From assembly GCF_000010285.1 (NCBI RefSeq), contig NC_010617.1, positions 2,480,001 to 2,544,000 of the forward strand: DNA of 64,000 nucleotides, read 5' to 3'. The position numbers and the translations under genes are program-made. Origin of the DNA: Kocuria rhizophila DC2201. GTDB lineage: Bacteria; Actinomycetota; Actinomycetes; Actinomycetales; Micrococcaceae. The notes under the pieces were generated by a model. The model had not been told where the DNA came from. It did not search any database and saw only the letters and a list, made by a program, of their open reading frames with translations. Shown here piece after piece: positions 43,907-51,113 of this stretch; within the stretch, counting starts at the first letter, position 1; every line of letters starts with the position of its first letter.

Positions 43907-44422
43907 TCAAAGATGGGCCTGTCCGCTTCCGCAGGCCATTGCGAGACGAGGCGCCGCGAACCGGGCCCTCTCCTCGGAGAGTTCGGCAGCAAGTTGCGGG
44001 CCGAGGGCCTCATCCGGAAGAGGGTGAAACCCCAGCTTCCGGTAGTAGGGGGCATTCCACGGGACGTCGGCGAAGGTGGTCAGCGTCAGCCGTTCATCGC
44101 CGCGGTCGCGCGCCCACGAGGCAACGGCATCGACCAGGTCTGCTCCGATGCGCTGCCCGGCATGATCTGGGTGAACGCTGACCTGCTCGAGGTGAGCGCT
44201 CCCGTCGCGCTCGACGGCTAGGGCGTAGGCCACGACCTGGTCGTCGACCGTGGCAACCCACACCCGGCCGTCCGATGCATGCCCCGAGAGTTGCTGAACA
44301 TCGGGCAAGGGGTCGTCGGCAATCTCCGGCATCCCAATCGAGCGGAAAGCCTCTCCCGCGGCGGCTTCAATGGTCGGCAGGCTGAGCGCGTCTGCAGGGA
44401 ATGCTAGACGAATCACGGGCAT
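43907..44422 (-). CDS. GNAT-family N-acetyltransferase
   Basis: This 171-residue acetyltransferase has the acetyl-CoA binding core: the strand-turn LEQVSVHPDHAGQRIGADLVDAVASWA (about 82-105) with the Q/R-x-x-G-x-G/A type motif Q-R-I-G-A, and the later YYRKLGFHPLP segment. The length is normal for GNATs. It lies in the lower-GC island and has noticeably more A/T in third positions than genes outside. The extreme C-terminus (ACGSGQAHL) does not look conserved and might reflect a late frameshift. The substrate is unknown. Confidence 0.8.
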   Translation of the reverse strand: MPVIRLAFPADALSLPTIEAAAGEAFRSIGMPEIADDPLPDVQQLSGHASDGRVWVATVDDQVVAYALAVERDGSAHLEQVSVHPDHAGQRIGADLVDAVASWARDRGDERLTLTTFADVPWNAPYYRKLGFHPLPDEALGPQLAAELSEERARFAAPRLAMACGSGQAHL

Positions 44423-44508
44423 CTACTCAAAGACCTTGGGTGCTAAGACGGCAACGGGTAACGCCGTAGCGGATGAATAAGGACACAGCCGAGGCACGGG
44501 GAAAGCAG

Positions 44509-44890
44509 TCACTCGCGGTGTAATGCCTGCGCACGCTCTATAGCGTGGGCGATCTGCCGGGCTTGCGCGACCGAGTCCACAACAACCGCGTATCGATTTC
44601 CCGCACGGGTTGCGATGTCGACTCGGCCCTTCCCACCCGCGCTGAGTCGGACGCCACGGGGGGGACTTTGCTCGACCTGTCACAACCCAATTCACAAAGC
44701 CGTGATTGAGACCGTCGTCCTCGTGAGTACAGACAGAGGCGATGTCGGGCAGCAGCAGGGAGCGGCGATAGAGGGGTGCCAGGAGTGTCACTGTCCCGGC
44801 TTCCGGATCAACCGACACACCCACTGACAGCCCTGCCGATGCCAGCCAATTACCGCGGGACGTGACGTGCATGCGACCTGTGTCGCTCAA
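44509..44890 (-). pseudogene. Conserved hypothetical protein interrupted by a frameshift in a 7-base G/C run
   Basis: From 44890 the frame reads MSDTGRMHVTSRG, then a beta-rich domain (LSVGVSVDPEAGTVTLLAPL, IASVCTHEDDGLNHGFVNW), up to VTGRAKSP. At the run of seven G on the plus strand (44658-44664) the frame is lost. Dropping one base restores a good continuation, RGVRLSAGGKGRVDIATR, then NRYAVVVDSVAQARQIAHAI, and a stop at 44509. The repaired product has about 126 residues, a small PH-like conserved hypothetical. The cause is either a real one-base insertion or a sequencing error in the homopolymer. Confidence 0.7.
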
Positions 44891-45081
44891 GCTTCACCAC
44901 CCCGATCCTGTCTAGCGCATGTTTAATCTTCGCTCGGCGCACATACTAGTGACATCCACTACTGTCTGATACCTGGGGACTCGGACGAGATCACGATCAT
45001 CCAGTCGTCCGCCCGCAAGGGCCTACGCACGTCCTGAGCGGCATCCCCTGGCCGGTCCATCCGGATGAGCATATGGCAGGG

Positions 45082-45108
45082 TGTCGAAAGTGGGGTCGCT
45101 GAATCGTC
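45082..45108 (+). promoter_or_regulatory. Predicted ECF42 sigma-factor promoter
   Basis: TGTCGA (45082-45087), a 17-nt spacer and CGTC (45105-45108) lie 57 nt upstream of the DGPF/YCII gene. From memory, ECF42 sigma factors of Streptomyces recognise TGTCGA at -35 and CGA/TC at -10, so this is an exact match in front of an ECF42 operon and implies autoregulation. Confidence 0.75.
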
Positions 45109-45164
45109 TCTAGTGCAGGAGGGCGAACGGCGCTCTCCCTGAGCAGTACAAGGAGAACTCCACC

Positions 45165-45545
45165 ATGCGATACGTACTTGCTTTCCATGCTGAGGAAACA
45201 GGCATCAGCACCGAGGAGCAGCCGTCGGCAGAGGAGATGGCCGAGATGCAGCAGTTGATGACCGACTTCGCCGACTCGCTCGAGGCTGCCGGGGTCATGG
45301 TGGCCGCCGAGATGCTCACCCCATCGCCGACTGCCTCGACGGTGACGCGACGCAATGGCAAGACTGTCATCGAGGATGGTCCCTTCGCGGCGACGAAAGA
45401 AGCACTGGCCGGTGTGTTCGTGATCGATGTTCCCGACCGCGAGGCGGCACTGGCGTGGGCAGAGCGGTTCCCTGGCGCGAGTTATGGAACAGTCGAGGTG
45501 CGTGCAGCGGGGGTTTCCTACGTCGATGGCAGCTGGCGCCAGTAG
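45165..45545 (+). CDS. YCII/DGPF-domain protein, partner of the ECF42 sigma factor
   Basis: This 126-residue protein has a ferredoxin-like YCII fold: MRYVLAFHAEE opens it, the diagnostic DGPFAATKEALAG motif lies at about 85-97, and a closing helix (REAALAWAERFP) follows. DGPF proteins are the genomic partners of ECF42 sigma factors and are members of their regulon. Here it is the first gene, 8 nt before the sigma gene, behind AAGGAG. Whether it is an anti-sigma factor, an enzyme or a sensor is unresolved in the literature I know. It lies in the lower-GC island. Confidence 0.88.
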   Translation: MRYVLAFHAEETGISTEEQPSAEEMAEMQQLMTDFADSLEAAGVMVAAEMLTPSPTASTVTRRNGKTVIEDGPFAATKEALAGVFVIDVPDREAALAWAERFPGASYGTVEVRAAGVSYVDGSWRQ

Positions 45546-45553
45546 TCGCAGCA

Positions 45554-46786
45554 ATGACGTCTCCTGACGTGGAGCAGGCGGTGGTTCTGACCCACGATGA
45601 CTGGAGCAGGATCATCGCCTTGCTTTCTGTACGAGACGGCGATATCGCCGGTGCAGAGGATGCAGTAGCCGGTGCGGTTGAGCGCGCCCTTCATACCTGG
45701 CCCAGCAAGGGCATCCCGCAGAATCCCTCCGGGTGGATCTATCGCACTGCGCTGAACCTTCGACGCGATGTCTGGAAGTCCGCCGCGCACCGAACCAGCG
45801 TCGAGCTGAACTCGGAAGTACACGAAGCGCTACAACCCAGCATCAACGCAGAGCTCGATGAGCTCCCCGACAGCCGCCTCCAACTTCTCGCAGCCTGCGC
45901 ACACCCCGACATCGATCCCGCCACTCGCCCACTGCTCATGCTGTCTGCAGTCCTCGGGCTCCCTACCCGACGTATCGCGGAAGGAATGATCCTGCCCGCC
46001 GCGACAGTGGCAGCGCGGCTGACCCGAGCGAAGAAGAAGATCGCCACGAATGGTCTTCAGATGCACGTGCCCGACCGGTCCGAACTGCATGCGTGCCTCT
46101 CGTCCATCCACGAAGCCATCTACGGAGTGTTCACCATCGAGTGGGCCAATGCGGCAACGGATCTGCGCGAAGACCTCGCTGGAGAAGCGGTCTATCTCTC
46201 TGAACTAGTTTCCACCCTCTGCCCCGATGATGGAGAGTCTCACGGACTTGCCGCTCTCATCCACCTGTCAGTGGCACGGTTCAACGCACGACGGAGCCCC
46301 AGCGGCGCGCTGGTGCCTCTCGACGATCAAGACCCAACCATGTGGAACGCAAGCCATCTGGCGAAGGGTGAATGGCATCTTCGTGAAGTCCACCGATGCG
46401 GAGAAATCGGCCGCTACGCCATCGAAGCGAGCATCCAAGCCCTCCACATGCAAGGTGTGCGCACTCGAAAACCAAACTGGCATGCCCTACTACGGCAACA
46501 CGACCACCTTCTACGGATCGCCCCCTCGTTAGGAGCACGAGTTTCCAGAGCCGCAACTCTTCAGCATGCGGAAGGAGGAGCCGCGGCCCTGGCCGCCCTC
46601 AGCAGCCTCCCAAAAGCAGCGGAGAGCTACCAACCCGCATGGGTCTTGCGAAGCCATCTCTACCGCGCCATGGGGAGAAACCAAGACGCCATCTCGACAC
46701 TAGAGCGAGCCATGACTCTGACCACAATCACCAGTGAACACGAGCACTTAGCGAAGCTGCTCACTCGATGGAAACAACGCGCGTAG
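45554..46786 (+). CDS. ECF42-group RNA polymerase sigma factor with C-terminal helical extension
   Basis: This 410-residue protein has sigma region 2 (about 15-80: VAGAVERALHTWPSKGIPQNPSGWIYRTALN) and region 4 (about 115-175: LPTRRIAEGMILPAATVAARLTRAKKKI). A C-terminal extension of about 220 residues of TPR-like helices characterises ECF42. The core of the extension keeps GLAALIHLSVARFNARR and PLDDQDPTMW and ends in repeats such as ALSSLPKAAESYQPAWVLRSH. The usual NEGY-type motif is diverged (SIHEAIYGVF). No anti-sigma gene is present, and the extension probably controls activity. GC content is about 57%, far below the chromosome. Confidence 0.88.
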   Translation: MTSPDVEQAVVLTHDDWSRIIALLSVRDGDIAGAEDAVAGAVERALHTWPSKGIPQNPSGWIYRTALNLRRDVWKSAAHRTSVELNSEVHEALQPSINAELDELPDSRLQLLAACAHPDIDPATRPLLMLSAVLGLPTRRIAEGMILPAATVAARLTRAKKKIATNGLQMHVPDRSELHACLSSIHEAIYGVFTIEWANAATDLREDLAGEAVYLSELVSTLCPDDGESHGLAALIHLSVARFNARRSPSGALVPLDDQDPTMWNASHLAKGEWHLREVHRCGEIGRYAIEASIQALHMQGVRTRKPNWHALLRQHDHLLRIAPSLGARVSRAATLQHAEGGAAALAALSSLPKAAESYQPAWVLRSHLYRAMGRNQDAISTLERAMTLTTITSEHEHLAKLLTRWKQRA

Positions 46787-46878
46787 CGCGCAGCGTGCCG
46801 CACACAGCGTCTTGGCGTGCCTGTCATCTCACGACTCTCGTCGCCAGATAGAAAGCACACCCCTACGGGCAAGCCAGA

Positions 46879-47121
46879 TCAGATGTCACCTATCCGTGCA
46901 GAGGCCACGATCTCCTGGTCGAGCCGGAACGCCGCCGCGTAGGGCTCGATCTCGTGGCACACCTCCACCGCCGGGTTCACAGCATCCGGAGCGGTGCCGG
47001 TAAGAACGGCCCCATCCGCGAGTAGCATCGCAGCAGCCCCGCGCTGGTCGCCCTGAGGAAAGCGAACTTCAATCAGATTCAGACAGGCGTTGACGGTTTC
47101 ATCCAGTTGCTCTCGCTTCAT
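46879..47121 (-). pseudogene. Cytidine-deaminase-like gene fragment (N-terminal half)
   Basis: Eighty codons read as the N-terminal half of a small cytidine-deaminase-type protein. Segments are RFPQGDQRGAAAMLLADGAVL, a TGTAPD loop and AVEVCHEIEPYAAAFRL, where CHE corresponds to the first zinc-ligand/catalytic Glu segment. The frame then stops after ARIGDI. The second zinc motif (PCxxC) expected 30-40 residues later is absent downstream. The protein therefore cannot bind zinc, and I treat it as a truncated gene. It lies in the low-GC island. Confidence 0.6.
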
Positions 47122-47245
47122 ACTGGAACTCTAGGCTGGCGCCAGGACACCTTTGCGGTACCCGCGTGAGCGCGTTCCTGGACACCCGGAATCCCCGCCA
47201 ATATCGTGGTCATCACGACGAACCGGTCACCGGGGCGTTGTCTGC

Positions 47246-47268
47246 CGGAGGCCCTACTGGGGCCTCCG
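47246..47268. terminator. Short hairpin, terminator-like
   Basis: CGGAGGCCC (47246-47254) pairs with GGGCCTCCG (47260-47268) across a 5-nt loop. Confidence 0.5.
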
Positions 47269-47312
47269 CGCTTAGGTGAGGCACCCACTTGCGTGCGGTC
47301 TGGTCCGTCCGC

Positions 47313-47340
47313 TTCCGGTTCCGGTTCCGGTTCCGGTTCC
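47313..47340. repeat. Tandem hexanucleotide repeat TTCCGG
   Basis: TTCCGG is repeated 4.7 times without error. It is not inside a credible gene. Simple repeats of this kind can vary in copy number by slippage. Confidence 0.8.
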
Positions 47341-47409
47341 ACGTGCATACACCCATGCGCGACGACGCACTGCACGCCACGCCCTCTGCCCGGTCATGTC
47401 GTCAGACAC

Positions 47410-47988
47410 CTACGCAGAAGCACCCAGGTGCGCCGCGAAGTAGTCCTCGATCCTCCGCCACGCGTGCTCGCGGTCCTCTCGGGTGCCCCCGAAACCCGCC
47501 ACGTGCCACAGCGAAGCCAGGGCGGCAGGTCCCGGCATCGAGTCGTTGAGAAAGGCGTGCCCCGCGCTCGGGTACTCCTGGATGTCGTACCCCACCGAGG
47601 CGGCGTCGAGCTTTGCCTCCAGCTTCTGCGCCGCACCCCGGTTCTGCAGGTCCCGCGCACCGTAGGAACCCACCGCCGGGCAGGCGTGGCCCACGTCCTC
47701 GGGGACGGTTCCATAGTTCACGCTCGCCACGGCGTAGCGGTCCCGGTCGCAGGTCAGCAGCGCGAAGCCCCCGCCCATGCAGAAGCCGATGATGCCCACG
47801 GCTTCGGTGGTCTCCGGCTGGGCGAGCAGCCACTGCCGGCTGGTCTCGATGTCCACCAGCGCCTTGCCCGTGCCCGTCATCAGGGAACGCATCGTGGCAA
47901 CCAGGCACCGCCGCGCCCCGCCGTCCGAGTACAGGTCCGGACGACGATCTCGTATCCCCACCCGGCAATGCGGCCGGGGTTCATTCAT
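47410..47988 (-). pseudogene. Dienelactone hydrolase family protein lacking its N-terminal third
   Basis: Homology to dienelactone hydrolases begins abruptly at PDLYSDGGARRCLVATMRSL (about 47946) and continues to the end, with nucleophile region GFCMGGGFALL, the acid in GSYGARD and the His in SAGHAFLND. The first 70-80 residues, which carry the start of the alpha/beta core and the conserved Glu pairing with the cysteine, are missing. They are replaced by a short unrelated Arg/Pro-rich start. The gene is directed like hpaI and its truncated 5' end lies 12 nt from the hpaI stop. Loss of an N-terminal piece by deletion is the likely history. Confidence 0.65.
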
Positions 47989-48000
47989 GCCCCGGAGGGC

Positions 48001-48825
48001 TCAGCCCCGGAACGCCCCCGCCAGGTTCCGCGCCCCGGAAGCCAGCAGGGCGACGTCGGCGCCCACGTTCACGAAGTCCGCGCCCGCGGCGAGGTAGTCC
48101 CGCGCCTGGTCCTGCGCGAACGCGTTGACGCCCACGAACTTGCCCGCCGCCTGCACCGCGGTGATCACGTGCTTCACGGCGGCGACGACGTCCGGGTGGG
48201 TCTGCTGCCCGATCAGCCCCATGGAGGCGGCGAGGTCCGAGGGGCCCACGAACACGCCGTCCACCCCGTCCACCGCGGCGATCTCCTCGATGCCCGCCAC
48301 GGCGGCGGCAGACTCCGCCTGCACCACAAGGGTGATGGTCTCCCGGGCCCGCGGCAGGTAGCCAGGGATCCCGCCCCAGCGCCCGGAACGCGCCAGTGCC
48401 GCACCCACGCCGCGCACGCCCGCGGACGGGTACGCCACGGACCGGGCTGCGGCCTCCGCCTCGGCCACGGAGTCCACCATGGGCACGATCAGCGACTGCA
48501 CCCCGAGGTCCAGGTACTGCTTGATGATGACCTCGTCGTTGTCCGGCACCCGCACCACGGACAGGGTGGGGTACCCGGCGATCGCGCGCAGCTGCGCCTG
48601 GATGGACTCCAGGGACAGGGGCGAGTGCTCGCCGTCCACCAGGAGGTAGTCGAAGCCCGCACTCGCGCAGATCTCCGCCGCGGTCGGATCACCGGAGGAC
48701 AGGAAAATACCCGTGACCGGGTCCTCCGGTGTGCGCGGCAGCGCGAAGAGGTCCTTGAGGCTCGGCAGCACGCCCGGCAGGTTGGCGGCGCCCTCAGCGC
48801 GGAAGGTGTGGATCAGCTCGTTCAC
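48001..48825 (-). CDS. hpaI: 4-hydroxy-2-oxoheptane-1,7-dioate aldolase (HpaI/HpcH family)
   Basis: This 274-residue class II aldolase cleaves 4-hydroxy-2-oxoheptanedioate to pyruvate and succinic semialdehyde, the last step of homoprotocatechuate breakdown. Motifs are DYLLVDGEHSPLSLESIQAQL, VPMVDSVAEAEAAARSVAYP, RGVGAALARSGRWG and GVFVGPSDLAASMG, containing the metal-binding Glu and Asp and the pyruvate-binding Arg. The best start is GTG 48825, which overlaps the hpaH stop as GTGA. A GTG four codons upstream is also possible. It is the last intact gene of the hpa operon. Confidence 0.9.
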   Translation of the reverse strand: MNELIHTFRAEGAANLPGVLPSLKDLFALPRTPEDPVTGIFLSSGDPTAAEICASAGFDYLLVDGEHSPLSLESIQAQLRAIAGYPTLSVVRVPDNDEVIIKQYLDLGVQSLIVPMVDSVAEAEAAARSVAYPSAGVRGVGAALARSGRWGGIPGYLPRARETITLVVQAESAAAVAGIEEIAAVDGVDGVFVGPSDLAASMGLIGQQTHPDVVAAVKHVITAVQAAGKFVGVNAFAQDQARDYLAAGADFVNVGADVALLASGARNLAGAFRG

Positions 48826-49607
48826 TCGAAGCGACACGTGATGGCTCCCAATTCTCCGTAGTCCGCGTGGACGGTGTCCCCAGGGTGCACCCACATAGGC
48901 TTGGTGAAGGACCCGGCCAGCACGATGCTCCCGGCCTCCAGCGCGTCCCCGTGCGCGGCCAGCTTGTTGGCGAGCCACGCCACGCCGTTCGCGGGGTGGT
49001 TGAGCACGGCCGCGGCCACGCCCGTGTCCTCCAGGGTCTCGTTGCGGTACAGCAGCGCGGAGACCCACCGCAGGTCCACGGCGTCCGGAGCCACGGGGTT
49101 GCCGCCGTAGACCATCCCGCCGAGGGCGGCATTGTCCGAGATGGTGTCCACGATCGTGCGGCCCTCCATCTGGACCCTCGAGCTGAGGATCTCCAGCGCC
49201 GGCACCACGTACTCGGTGGCCCGCAGCACGTCGAAGATGCTCGTGTGCGGCCCGCGCAGCTCGTCCCTGAGCACGAACGCGAGCTCCACCTCGATCCGCA
49301 CGTTCGAGTACTGCCCGTGCTCGATCACCGAGCCGTTCTCGTGCACCTGGTCCGCGAAGATCGCCCCGTAGTCCGGTTCCGTGATCCCCGTGGCCTCCTG
49401 CATGACCTTCGAGGTCAGCCCGATCTTCCGGCCCACGAGCCGCCGCCCGGCCTCCTGCGCGCGCCGGCGCCACTCGTTCTGCACCGCGTAGGAGTCCTCC
49501 ACGGTCATCTCCGGGTAGCGCAGCGTGAGCCGCTCGATCATCGTGCGGTTCGCCTCCGCGGCGGCCAGTTCGTCCGCGATGGCCACCACGCGTTCGTGCT
49601 CCAGCAT
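48822..49607 (-). CDS. hpaH: 2-oxo-hept-3-ene-1,7-dioate hydratase
   Basis: This 261-residue FAH-superfamily hydratase adds water to 2-oxohept-4-ene-1,7-dioate in the hpa pathway. It shows GRKIGLTSKVMQEATGITEPDYG, the metal-site segments NVRIEVELAFVL and VVPALEILSSRV, and a C-terminal lobe with AAVLNHPANGVAWLANKLAA. All are standard for HpaH/MhpD. The ATG at 49607 has an AAGG site. The gene follows hpaD after a 210-nt gap that contains a large inverted repeat, and overlaps hpaI by 4 nt. Confidence 0.93.
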   Translation of the reverse strand: MLEHERVVAIADELAAAEANRTMIERLTLRYPEMTVEDSYAVQNEWRRRAQEAGRRLVGRKIGLTSKVMQEATGITEPDYGAIFADQVHENGSVIEHGQYSNVRIEVELAFVLRDELRGPHTSIFDVLRATEYVVPALEILSSRVQMEGRTIVDTISDNAALGGMVYGGNPVAPDAVDLRWVSALLYRNETLEDTGVAAAVLNHPANGVAWLANKLAAHGDALEAGSIVLAGSFTKPMWVHPGDTVHADYGELGAITCRFE

Positions 49608-49647
49608 GTCCTTGCCTTTCGGTTGGTCCGTGCGCCGTGCCCGCAGG

Positions 49648-49750
49648 GGACGACGACGCCGCTGCGCCGGTGTCCCAACGCTCCGTCACCCGGGTGCCCC
49701 ACAGGGCCGGGTGCCGCTCCCCGGAAAGGGTGCGAGCGGCGTCGTCGTCC
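49648..49750. repeat. 16-bp perfect inverted repeat built from the ACGACGCCGC element
   Basis: GGACGACGACGCCGCT (49648-49663) and AGCGGCGTCGTCGTCC (49735-49750) are exact reverse complements 71 nt apart, in the gap between hpaD and hpaH. It could form a long-range stem, attenuating or separating expression within the operon. Confidence 0.75.
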
Positions 49751-49817
49751 GCTCGGCGTGAGCCGCACCCGCCGCCGCCGGGGCGTGCGGGCGCGGCTCA
49801 CGCGCGGGAGGAGCGGG

Positions 49818-50984
49818 TCAGAGCTGGTGACCCATCTTGTACTCGCCCTTCTTCCAGTCCGGCATGGACTCCTCGCCCTCGGAGGGGCGGGTGTAGGAGA
49901 AGCCGTCCGCGCCGATGGTCACGGCGAGCTCGGAGTCGTCCGTGCGGGAGACGACCTCCTGCGGGTTGCCGTCCAGGTCCAGCACCAGGGACGCCTCCGT
50001 GTACCAGGAGGGGACCACGGGGGTGCCCCACCAGTCGCGGCGCTGGTTGTCGTGGACGTCCCACGTGACCACGGGGTTGTCCGGGTCACCGGTGTAGTAG
50101 TCCTGCGTGTAGATCTCCACGCGGTGCCCGTCCGGGTCCCGCAGGTAGAGGTAGAACGCGTTGGACACGCCGTGGCGGCCGGGGCCGCGCTCGATCCTGT
50201 CCGACTGGCGCAGCGCACCGAGCTTGTCGCAGATGGCCAGGATGTTGTGCTTCTCGTGGGTCGCGAAGGCCACGTGGTGCATGCGGGGCCCGTCGCCGCC
50301 GGTCATGGCGGTGTCGTGCACGGTGGGCTTGCGGCGCATCCACGCGGCGTACACCGTGCCCTGCTCGTCCTGGATGTCCTCGGTCACGCGGAAGCCCAGG
50401 TCCTGCATGAACTTGGTGGCGCGGGGCACGTCCGGGGTGACCTGGTTGAAGTGGTCCAGGCGCACCAGGGCGCCCGGGGTGTAGAGGTCGTAGCGCCACG
50501 CGAGGCGCTCCACGTGCTCCACGTCGTAGAAGAACTCGTACGGGAAGCCCAGCGGGTCCTCCACGCGCACCGACTCTCCGATGCCCTTGGTGAAGCCCTC
50601 CGCACGGCGCTCCACGCGGCAACCGAGCTCCTCGTAGAAGGCCACGGCCTTGTCGAGGTCCTCGGGGGTGCGCACGCGGTAGGAGAACGCGGCCACGGCG
50701 GCCACGGGACCCTGGCGCAGCACCAGGTTGTGGTGGATGAACTCCTCGATCGAGCGCAGGTAGACGGTGTTCTCGTCCTCCTCCGTGACCGTGAGCCCCA
50801 GCACGTCCACGTAGAACTCGCGGGAGGCCGCGAGGTCCGTGACCACGAGCTCCATGTACGCGCAGCGCAGGATGTCCGGCGCGGGCACGGAGGGGGTCTT
50901 GATGGGGTTGTCGGTGGTGATCGGGGCTTCCTGCGAAACATAGAAGCCCGAGGACGTCATCGTCCGGTCAGCGGGATTCGTCAT
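49818..50984 (-). CDS. hpaD: 3,4-dihydroxyphenylacetate (homoprotocatechuate) 2,3-dioxygenase
   Basis: This 388-residue type I extradiol dioxygenase opens the ring of homoprotocatechuate. It belongs to the VOC-fold group of the Brevibacterium Fe enzyme and the Arthrobacter Mn enzyme. Metal ligands are His178, His237 and Glu290, each exactly 23 positions later than His155, His214 and Glu267 of the Brevibacterium enzyme. The acid-base His200 equivalent is His223 (TVHDTA) and Tyr257 equals Tyr280. The 23-residue offset means either a longer N-terminus or a start at the internal Met9. Sequence does not decide between Fe2+ and Mn2+. It sits between hpaE and hpaH. Confidence 0.95.
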   Translation of the reverse strand: MTNPADRTMTSSGFYVSQEAPITTDNPIKTPSVPAPDILRCAYMELVVTDLAASREFYVDVLGLTVTEEDENTVYLRSIEEFIHHNLVLRQGPVAAVAAFSYRVRTPEDLDKAVAFYEELGCRVERRAEGFTKGIGESVRVEDPLGFPYEFFYDVEHVERLAWRYDLYTPGALVRLDHFNQVTPDVPRATKFMQDLGFRVTEDIQDEQGTVYAAWMRRKPTVHDTAMTGGDGPRMHHVAFATHEKHNILAICDKLGALRQSDRIERGPGRHGVSNAFYLYLRDPDGHRVEIYTQDYYTGDPDNPVVTWDVHDNQRRDWWGTPVVPSWYTEASLVLDLDGNPQEVVSRTDDSELAVTIGADGFSYTRPSEGEESMPDWKKGEYKMGHQL

Positions 50985-51113
50985 GGTGTGTCCTTCGTGG
51001 TGAGAGTGCCTCGTGATGACAGTGAAAGGGTCGTGGGGTTCTGGCGCCGCCCCGCCGCGGACCGTGCGGCCCGCGGCGGCGGGCGCGGCGTGGGAGTGCT
51101 GCGTGGGCGGGGC

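Larger units (their letters stand above)
47122..47409. other. Gap holding a hairpin and a hexanucleotide repeat
   Basis: Nearly 290 nt without a gene. It contains a terminator-like hairpin and a tandem TTCCGG repeat, listed separately. This is approximately the right-hand boundary of the low-GC island. Confidence 0.4.

Noticed and set aside
47313-47340. TTCCGG repeats as a possible CRISPR-like or iteron array
   Set aside because: Units are only 6 bp, contiguous, without spacers and with no replication or cas genes nearby.
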